From DATBFG01 sp036558645 (GTDB taxonomy: Bacteria; Acidobacteriota; Terriglobia; Terriglobales; Acidobacteriaceae), in contig DATBFG010000114.1 in NCBI GenBank assembly GCA_036558645.1, forward strand, positions 62,001-126,000: 64,000 bases of DNA, given 5' to 3'. Shown here one piece after another: positions 58,181 to 64,000 of this stretch. Position 1 is the first letter of the stretch, and each line of letters starts with the position of its first letter. A program made the position numbers and the translations under genes. A model generated the notes under the pieces. It was not told where the DNA came from. It saw only the letters and a program-made list of their open reading frames with translations, and did no database searches.

Positions 58181-58714
58181 ATGCCGATTGTGGAGAACAT
58201 AAAGGCCATCGCCAAAGGCATGAGCATAACCTTCCGCGAGATGCTCGCGCCGACAGTCGTTGAGAATTACCCCGATGGTCCGGGTCCTCTGAAGGGCGCC
58301 AAGTTTCAGGAGCGTTATCGTGGTGTCCATGTGCTACAGCGCGATGAGAATGGCTTGGAGAAATGTGTAGCTTGCTTTCTTTGCGCCGCAGCCTGCCCGT
58401 CGAATTGCATTTATATCGAAGCCGCTGAGAACACTGCGACAAATCGTGTGAGCGGCGCAGAGCGTTACGCCAAGGTCTACAACATCGACTACAACCGGTG
58501 CATTTTTTGCGGCTACTGCGTGGAAGCCTGTCCGACGGATGCCATCACGCATGGACACGGTTTCGAGATTGCCAGCTTCAATGCCAGCGGTCTGGTGTAC
58601 CGCAAAGAACAGATGCTGGCGCCGGTGCCGGCCCATCTGGGTGCGAATGCCGTGTTCAATACTGCGGAAGTTCGTGGGGACCACGTGCCGGTTTTTCCTA
58701 TAAAGGGGAGCTAA
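58181..58714 (+). CDS. nuoI: NADH-quinone oxidoreductase subunit I
   Basis: The 177-residue ferredoxin-like subunit of complex I that carries clusters N6a and N6b on the peripheral arm. Two CxxCxxCxxxC motifs are present: CVACFLCAAACPSNC with IYIEAAE, and CIFCGYCVEACPTDAI. An N-terminal amphipathic helix (ENIKAIAKGMSITFREML) is normal for NuoI. It is alone here: no other nuo gene flanks it, although nuoH and nuoJ usually do. A strong hairpin follows the stop. Confidence 0.92.
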   Translation: MPIVENIKAIAKGMSITFREMLAPTVVENYPDGPGPLKGAKFQERYRGVHVLQRDENGLEKCVACFLCAAACPSNCIYIEAAENTATNRVSGAERYAKVYNIDYNRCIFCGYCVEACPTDAITHGHGFEIASFNASGLVYRKEQMLAPVPAHLGANAVFNTAEVRGDHVPVFPIKGS

Positions 58715-58744
58715 AGAGTTCAATAGGTTTGTTTCAAAGATCGT

Positions 58745-58772
58745 AACGCCGGCCCGACCAGAGGCCGGCGTT
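58745..58772 (+). terminator. Terminator-like hairpin after nuoI
   Basis: AACGCCGGCC (58745-58754) pairs perfectly with GGCCGGCGTT (58763-58772) across eight bases. The stem ends in TTT but has no longer T run. Confidence 0.65.
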
Positions 58773-58792
58773 TGTGCATACAAAGGCTAGCA

Positions 58793-58845
58793 CTTAGCTT
58801 TTGGCCTTTAGCCACAGCCTCAAAAGCGAATGGCTAAAAGCTAAG
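58793..58845 (+). promoter_or_regulatory. AT-rich hairpin in the metH leader
   Basis: CTTAGCTTTTGGCC (58793-58806) pairs with GGCTAAAAGCTAAG (58832-58845), with one G-U pair. The right arm ends five bases before the metH ATG and covers the region where a ribosome-binding site would be. The surrounding sequence repeats the GCTAA word several times. No SAM or cobalamin riboswitch is recognisable. Confidence 0.4.
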
Positions 58846-58850
58846 AGCTA

Positions 58851-61800
58851 ATGGCTGATTTCTTACAAACCGTCCGCGAGCGCGTGGTGATTTACGACGG
58901 TGCGATGGGAACCAACATCCAGCGCCGGAACCCTACTCTCGACGATTTCTGGGGCAAGGAGAACTGTTCGGAAGTCCTCAATCTGAGCCGGCCGGACATT
59001 ATTCGTGACATCCACGCAGACTTCCTCAAAGTGGGCTGCGATGTTGTCGAAACCAACACATTCGGCGGCTCTAGAATCGTTCTTGCCGAATTCGGCCTGG
59101 CTGATCGTGTCCACGAAATCAACGTAGCTGCGGCTCAACTGGCACGCGACGCTGCCCAGCAGTTCTCGACCAAAGACAAGCCCCGGTTCGTCGCTGGATC
59201 ACTCGGACCGACGACAAAGCTTCCTTCGCTCGGCCATATCAGCTTCGACGAAATGATCGCGGCCTACGAGGAACAGGCGCTGGCCCTGATCGATGGCGGT
59301 GTGGATGTCCTTCTGGTGGAAACCGCGCAGGATTTGTTGCAGGCAAAAATCGGGGTGATCGGCGTACTCGAGGCGCTGAACAAATCAGGCAAACGTCTTC
59401 CGGTCTCGGTTCAAGTCACCCTGCAAGAATCCGGTACCATGCTGCTTGGCACGGAGATCGGCGCTGCGCTCACCGCGCTCGAATCTCTCGACGTCGACAT
59501 CATCGGCATGAACTGCGCCACCGGCCCTGCCGAGATGAACGATGCGGTGCGCTACCTTGGCATCAATTCCACCAAAGATATTTCTGTTCTGCCCAACGCC
59601 GGGCTGCCACAGAACGAAGGCGGACACGCAGTCTATAAGCTCACCCCTGAGGAACTCGCGCGCTACCACAAGCATTTTGTGCAGGACTACGGAGTACGCG
59701 TCGTCGGCGGATGCTGTGGCACTGGCCCTGAGCACTTGAAAGCGGTAGTGGATGCAGTGTCAGGCGTCGAGCCAGCCAAACGTGAGATAAAGCCCGCCGC
59801 TGCTGCTTCGAGCGCATACACCATGGTGCCGCTCGATCTCGACCCCAAGCCTCTAATTGTCGCCGAGGAGCTCAACACCACCACTCGGGTCGAGCATTTC
59901 CGCAACCTGGTTCACGGACGCAAATACGATGACATCCTTGCCCTCGCCAAGAAGCTCGTGAATGACGGTTCGCACATGCTCGACCTCTGCACCGCAATCG
60001 TCGGCGAAGACGAGAAGGGATACATCACTTCGATCCTGGAGAAAATCGCCACACGGGTTCCGGCTCCAATTTTGGTCGACTCCACCGAAGCCGACGTGGT
60101 GGACGAGGCCCTGAAGCGCATCCCGGGCAAGGCGATCATCAATTCCATCAACCTGGAAGACGGCGAGAAACGAACCTCCAAAGTCCTTCCCATGGCAAAA
60201 CGGTACGGGTCTGCCGTGATTGCACTCACGATCGATGAAGACGGCATGGCGCTCACCGCAGATAAGAAAGTCGCCATCGCGCGTCGTATTTACGATCTGG
60301 CAACTAAGAAGTACGGTATTCGCCCGGTCGATCTGATCTTTGACGCCCTCACGCTTCCGATTTCAACGGGCCAGGAAGAATATCGCACTGCTGGCCTCGA
60401 GACATTGAACGCAGTCAAGCGCATTAAGCAGGAATTGCCAGAGGTAAAAACGATTCTTGGTGTCAGCAACATTTCTTTCGGTCTGGATGTCTATCCACGC
60501 CGCGTGCTGAACTCGGTCTTCATGCACGAAGCCGTCGACAATGGCCTCGACATGGCTATCGTCAACTACACCAAGATTTATCCACTGTACAAAATTCCTC
60601 AGGAGGAAGTTGAGCTAGCCCGCAAGCTGATCTATCGCGATGGGAGCGAGGGAGACCCGCTGCAGAAATATATGCAGCACTTCGCCGGAACCAAGGGGAA
60701 AACTCATGCAACGACCACTGCCCACGTCGATACGCTCTCCGTTGACGACAAGCTGAAGTTCGCCATCATCAACGGCGAAAAATCCGTGGGCGAGGGAACG
60801 AACAAAAAGAGCCTTGAAGAGTTACTTGAACAAGCTCTGCACGACTACTCACCCCTCGAACTTATCAACACCGTACTACTCGACGGCATGAAGACTGTCG
60901 GAGACCTTTTCGGTGCTCGCAAGATGCAGTTGCCTTCCGTGCTGGACTCCGCTGGCGTGATGAAGCAGGCCGTCGCCTACCTTGAACCGAAGATGGAGAA
61001 GAAATCCGGTTCTCAAAAAGGCACGATTGTGCTAGCCACCGTGAAGGGCGACGTACATGACATCGGCAAAAACCTCGTCGATATCATTCTGACGAACAAT
61101 GGATTCCATGTCGTCAACCTTGGCATCAAGCAGCCAGGCGACACCATCATAAAAGCTGCGCAAGAACATCATGCTGACGCGATCGGCCTGAGTGGCCTGC
61201 TGGTGAAATCCACGCTGGAGATGAAGTATGTCATTCAGGATCTTCAGCGCCAGAGCCTGGAGTTTCCAGTGATTTGTGGCGGAGCGGCACTGACCCGCAA
61301 GTATGTCGAAGACGACTTGCGCCGGGAGTATGAGCAGGGCGTGTTCTACGCGGACGACGCCTTCGCCGGCCTGCACATCATGGAAGACCTTGCCGATTCC
61401 AACGGCAAGCGAGATACCCGTCTGGCTGAGGGCCGCAAGGTGAAAGAGTACGCAAGAGCTGCGGTTGTCGATACCGAAAGTGGCCCGGAATTTGCCGAGC
61501 GTAGTCCGGTCGTGGGCGACGCTCCGAATATTCCTACCCATCCATTCTGGGGAGTGCGCGTTAGAAATGACTTCGATTTGCGCGAGCTTTTCCAGTACAT
61601 CAACGACACGGCACTATTCAAGAACCAGTGGCAGTTGAAGACAGCCTCGCAAGAGGACTACTTACGGTTGGTGGAACAGAAGTTCCGTCCGATCAAGAAG
61701 AAGCTGGAAGAGGAAGTCATCGCGTCGGGTGTCTTCGAACCAAGAGTCGTCTACGGCTACTTCCCCGCCCAGAGTGAAGGCAACGACGTCATCGTGTATG

Positions 61801-62372
61801 AGCCGCCAACGAACCACGTGGGGGCGGACGCTCTCGTCCGTCCGACCGAGCGCAGCTCGACAGGTCCTCGCGAACTGCTCCGTTTCACCTTCCCCCGCCA
61901 GAAGGAAGGCCGCAAGCTCTCCATCGCTGACTTCTTCGCTCCCAAGTCTTCCGGCAAAATGGACGTCCTCGGGCTCTCACTCGTCACCATGGGCAGCAAA
62001 GCAACCCAGGAAACCCAGCGCCTGTTCGAAGCCGGAGAGTACACGCGCTACCTTTACCTGCACGGACTGAGCGTAGAGACCGCCGAAGCTCTCGCTGAAT
62101 ATCTTCACAAGAAAATGCGCGAAGAGCTGGGCATCGCCGGCGAGGACTCAGCGCACATCCGCGACCTGTTCCATCAGAAATACCGTGGCTCACGCTACTC
62201 CTTCGGATATCCCGCCTGCCCCAACCTCGAAGATCAGACCAAACTGTTCGCCCTCCTCAAGCCAGAAGAGAATGTGGGCGTGCGGCTGACCAGCGGATTC
62301 TTGCTCGAGCCCGAGCAGTCAACGTCGGCGATCGTGGTACATCACCCGGCAGCCAAGTATTTCGTGGTGTAG
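58851..62372 (+). CDS. metH: Cobalamin-dependent methionine synthase MetH
   Basis: Transfers the methyl of 5-methyltetrahydrofolate to homocysteine through B12. It is 1173 residues with all four modules: homocysteine domain (~1-320; NTFGG and VVGGCCGTGPEH zinc Cys), pterin domain (~335-620), cap plus B12 domain (~640-860; lower axial His736 in KGDVHDIGKN) and SAM reactivation domain (~880-1173; ending GYPACPNLEDQTKL). A ~19-residue stretch in the activation domain (NHVGADALVRP...) is coded by a short palindrome and looks inserted. It has its own leader after the nuoI hairpin. Confidence 0.95.
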   Translation: MADFLQTVRERVVIYDGAMGTNIQRRNPTLDDFWGKENCSEVLNLSRPDIIRDIHADFLKVGCDVVETNTFGGSRIVLAEFGLADRVHEINVAAAQLARDAAQQFSTKDKPRFVAGSLGPTTKLPSLGHISFDEMIAAYEEQALALIDGGVDVLLVETAQDLLQAKIGVIGVLEALNKSGKRLPVSVQVTLQESGTMLLGTEIGAALTALESLDVDIIGMNCATGPAEMNDAVRYLGINSTKDISVLPNAGLPQNEGGHAVYKLTPEELARYHKHFVQDYGVRVVGGCCGTGPEHLKAVVDAVSGVEPAKREIKPAAAASSAYTMVPLDLDPKPLIVAEELNTTTRVEHFRNLVHGRKYDDILALAKKLVNDGSHMLDLCTAIVGEDEKGYITSILEKIATRVPAPILVDSTEADVVDEALKRIPGKAIINSINLEDGEKRTSKVLPMAKRYGSAVIALTIDEDGMALTADKKVAIARRIYDLATKKYGIRPVDLIFDALTLPISTGQEEYRTAGLETLNAVKRIKQELPEVKTILGVSNISFGLDVYPRRVLNSVFMHEAVDNGLDMAIVNYTKIYPLYKIPQEEVELARKLIYRDGSEGDPLQKYMQHFAGTKGKTHATTTAHVDTLSVDDKLKFAIINGEKSVGEGTNKKSLEELLEQALHDYSPLELINTVLLDGMKTVGDLFGARKMQLPSVLDSAGVMKQAVAYLEPKMEKKSGSQKGTIVLATVKGDVHDIGKNLVDIILTNNGFHVVNLGIKQPGDTIIKAAQEHHADAIGLSGLLVKSTLEMKYVIQDLQRQSLEFPVICGGAALTRKYVEDDLRREYEQGVFYADDAFAGLHIMEDLADSNGKRDTRLAEGRKVKEYARAAVVDTESGPEFAERSPVVGDAPNIPTHPFWGVRVRNDFDLRELFQYINDTALFKNQWQLKTASQEDYLRLVEQKFRPIKKKLEEEVIASGVFEPRVVYGYFPAQSEGNDVIVYEPPTNHVGADALVRPTERSSTGPRELLRFTFPRQKEGRKLSIADFFAPKSSGKMDVLGLSLVTMGSKATQETQRLFEAGEYTRYLYLHGLSVETAEALAEYLHKKMREELGIAGEDSAHIRDLFHQKYRGSRYSFGYPACPNLEDQTKLFALLKPEENVGVRLTSGFLLEPEQSTSAIVVHHPAAKYFVV
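61822..61843 (+). repeat. REP-like palindrome inside metH
   Basis: GGGCGGACG and CGTCCGTCC flank the loop CTCT, a 9-bp stem with one G-U pair. In frame it reads VGADALVRP within residues ~988-1000, in a loop where I would expect no such residues. Confidence 0.55.
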
Positions 62373-62435
62373 CGAGGATCGGAGTTTTACTCTGCCACGT
62401 CCTCCCCTTTTCCCGCGTATGAAACTCTTCCGGTC

Positions 62436-62441
62436 TATACT
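62436..62441 (+). promoter_or_regulatory. -10 box of the gene at 62464
   Basis: TATACT, 22 bases before the ATG, with the GAGGGA ribosome-binding site between. No clear -35. Confidence 0.35.
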
Positions 62442-62463
62442 CTACGTTCGTTGAGGGACAGCT

Positions 62464-63090
62464 ATGTCGGAGCAAGTCTTCGGACTGAGCGTGAATCAAG
62501 TGATGGCCTATACGGCCGTCGCCAACGTGCTGCTGGTCCTAGTTCTCACCGTGATCAATATTTACTATGCCTGGCACGCAAGGCGGCAGGCCGATGCGAG
62601 CCGAGAACAGGTAGCTGTGTCAAGCCACCAGGCGGTAACCGCGGCGGAGACGCTCTCGATCTTGCAGAAGCAGATGGAGCAACAGCGAACTTCCGACCTG
62701 GCAACTGTAACCCTGCAGCTCAAAGTTGCCATCCACACCGTTGAGGACTGGCTTAAGCGAATCGGTTCGGAGCAGCCGCAATTGCCGGATGAGATTAGGA
62801 TTCTCTCTACCGAGTTCAACATCGCGACTCACCGTGCCAATGCTATCGATCAGATTGTTGCTGAAAACATGGGAGCAGCCTCACTCTATGTCGGGGAGGC
62901 TGAAACCAACATCAGACTCTTGCGAAATAAGAACACGGCGCAGCCTGCAACGTGGAAACAGAATCAAGAGAAAGCCACGAATAATCTGAATATCGCCAAG
63001 TACAAGCTGAGCGTGGCTCGAACGCGCTGGGAGACCATGACTGAGTCCCCCGCGAGCCCGGCCAGGAGTCAGCCAATTCCGCTGACTTAG
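62464..63090 (+). CDS. Membrane-anchored helical protein of unknown function
   Basis: A 208-residue protein. One N-terminal membrane helix (TAVANVLLVLVLTVINIYYA) is followed by a long helical, partly coiled-coil region (RRQADASREQVAVSSHQAVT, LQKQMEQQRTSDLATVTLQL) and a basic C-terminal segment. No enzyme motif or known domain. The layout resembles proteins that anchor at the membrane and oligomerise in the cytoplasm. GAGGGA lies seven bases before the ATG. It sits between metH and a kinase gene. Confidence 0.7.
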   Translation: MSEQVFGLSVNQVMAYTAVANVLLVLVLTVINIYYAWHARRQADASREQVAVSSHQAVTAAETLSILQKQMEQQRTSDLATVTLQLKVAIHTVEDWLKRIGSEQPQLPDEIRILSTEFNIATHRANAIDQIVAENMGAASLYVGEAETNIRLLRNKNTAQPATWKQNQEKATNNLNIAKYKLSVARTRWETMTESPASPARSQPIPLT

Positions 63091-63235
63091 GTTCTCCCCT
63101 CTCGCAACTTGAACCCGCAATATCTGTCGAAAACCTTGACCCAAGGCTGGTTGCGCCGCATAATGCGCGCTTGGAAGATACTTGTTCTGGCGAGTGAGAA
63201 CCCTGATTTTCGGTTAGATATAAGGAGTCTTTCCG

Positions 63236-64000
63236 ATGAGCGAAGAAACCGGCAGGCAGATTGGCGACTACCAGATTCTCAACGAGTTGGGCAGCGGCGG
63301 CATGGGCCGAGTATATCGAGTCCGAAATGTCATCTCCGATCGCATCGAGGCCATGAAGGTTCTGCTTCCCGACCTTGCTGGACGGCAGGAACTCGCCGCC
63401 CGTTTCCTGCGCGAGATCAAGCTCATGGCGACCCTCAACCATCCCAATATTGCTGGGTTGCGAACTGCCTTCACCGCTGATAACCAGCTGGTCATGATCA
63501 TGGAGTACGTGGAAGGCACTACTCTCGCCGAACGCCTGCAACATGGACCGATACCTGCGGCCGAGGCGGTGAGCTACATTGACCAAGCGTTGAGCGCGCT
63601 CAGTTACGCGCACCAGCTGCATGTCATCCACCGTGACATCAAGCCTTCCAACATGATGCTGACCCCTCAAGGAGTGGTAAAGCTCATGGACTTCGGGATT
63701 GCGCGCGCAGGAGACGAACGCAGTCTAACCATGACCGGCGCTACGTTGGGATCCTTGGGTTATATGTCACCAGAGCAAGTGAAGGGAGAACCAACCGATG
63801 TGCGCTCGGATTTGTATTCCGTGGGCGTATCGCTGTACGAAATGGTGACTGGGCAGCGGCCGTTCCAGGCAACCAGTGACTACTCCATCATGGCGGCTCA
63901 CGTCAAAGAAATGCCGAAGCCACCGCTCGAGCTACAGCCAGGAATTCCGGCGGCGCTGAATGAAATCATCTTGATGGCGATTGCTAAAGACCCAGCACAG
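63236..64000 (+). CDS. Ser/Thr protein kinase, partial at right edge
   Basis: The frame opens at ATG 63236, ten bases... after an AAGGAG at 63222-63227 (eight-base spacing), and stays open for 255 codons to the window edge. Kinase motifs are complete: LGSGGMGRVYRV (P-loop), EAMKVLLPDL (Lys), VIHRDIKPSN (catalytic loop), LMDFGIARAG (DFG) and GSLGYMSPEQ (P+1). It begins directly with the kinase domain and is bacterial PknB-like. What follows (membrane helix, sensor domain) is outside the window. Confidence 0.92.
   Translation, partial: MSEETGRQIGDYQILNELGSGGMGRVYRVRNVISDRIEAMKVLLPDLAGRQELAARFLREIKLMATLNHPNIAGLRTAFTADNQLVMIMEYVEGTTLAERLQHGPIPAAEAVSYIDQALSALSYAHQLHVIHRDIKPSNMMLTPQGVVKLMDFGIARAGDERSLTMTGATLGSLGYMSPEQVKGEPTDVRSDLYSVGVSLYEMVTGQRPFQATSDYSIMAAHVKEMPKPPLELQPGIPAALNEIILMAIAKDPAQ

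Noticed and set aside
58715..58850. SAM or cobalamin riboswitch before metH
   Set aside because: The leader holds two simple hairpins and none of the conserved junction sequences of either riboswitch class.

Overview
The window is a gene-dense bacterial chromosome segment of moderately high GC with no insertion sequence, integrase, phage gene, CRISPR array or tRNA that I could find. The gene repertoire suggests a member of the Acidobacteriota, most likely a Koribacter/Terriglobia-type soil bacterium: LpxB (so a Gram-negative envelope), several serine/threonine kinases including one fused to a TolB-like propeller, FG-GAP and NHL-type repeat proteins, PilZ and HD-GYP signalling, and methylmalonyl-CoA genes. 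The taxonomic call is an inference from gene content, not from a marker alignment.

Layout. 1-6.5 kb is mostly minus strand: psd (cut by the left edge), a DUF465 small protein, rimI-tsaB, methylmalonyl-CoA epimerase-meaB, an acyl-CoA dehydrogenase, a DUF962 membrane protein and hemW. 6.5-14.3 kb (plus) holds a KAS II-like ketosynthase, an unrecognised gene with an apparent frameshift, an MsbA/MdlB-type ABC exporter, lpxB and an M1-peptidase-like protein that has lost its zinc site. 14.4-18.6 kb has fabH, the 4.5S SRP RNA (ffs), a TgpA-like transglutaminase and an outer-membrane protein. 18.7-30.7 kb is a long plus-strand housekeeping run: rimO, yacG, pgpA, a TIG/propeller protein, cinA, thpR, plsY, gpsA, an HD-GYP receptor, ftsY, a 56-residue small protein, ribD and ribE. 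30.7-40.2 kb holds a lone MlaF-type ATPase, mobA, a PilZ protein, a BON/glycine-zipper lipoprotein, a cytochrome c, a sensor kinase, prepilin peptidase, a degenerate kinase-like protein and two small minus-strand enzymes. 40.3-50.5 kb carries a Ser/Thr kinase-propeller fusion, an RsbW/STAS pair, a PRC/MgtE-N/CBS protein, a triple-repeat secreted protein, an esterase, a DinB protein and a second KAS II paralogue. 50.6-64 kb has a class C serine hydrolase, a large FG-GAP protein, a B12-binding radical SAM protein, a UbiD decarboxylase, nuoI, metH, a coiled membrane protein and the start of another Ser/Thr kinase.

How the genes connect. Phospholipid and envelope synthesis recurs (psd, pgpA, plsY, gpsA, lpxB, fabH, two KAS, MlaF). 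SRP targeting is represented by both ffs and ftsY. Cobalamin-linked functions recur (meaB with the epimerase, metH, a B12-binding radical SAM protein). Translation and RNA maintenance includes rimI, tsaB, rimO and thpR.

The observations I consider most worth checking are: a short palindromic element inserted in frame in metH; an M1-family pseudo-peptidase; a frameshift that separates a signal peptide from its protein; a kinase-like protein lacking its H-box histidine and ATPase domain; and -10-like boxes placed directly before several start codons, which suggests leaderless transcription.
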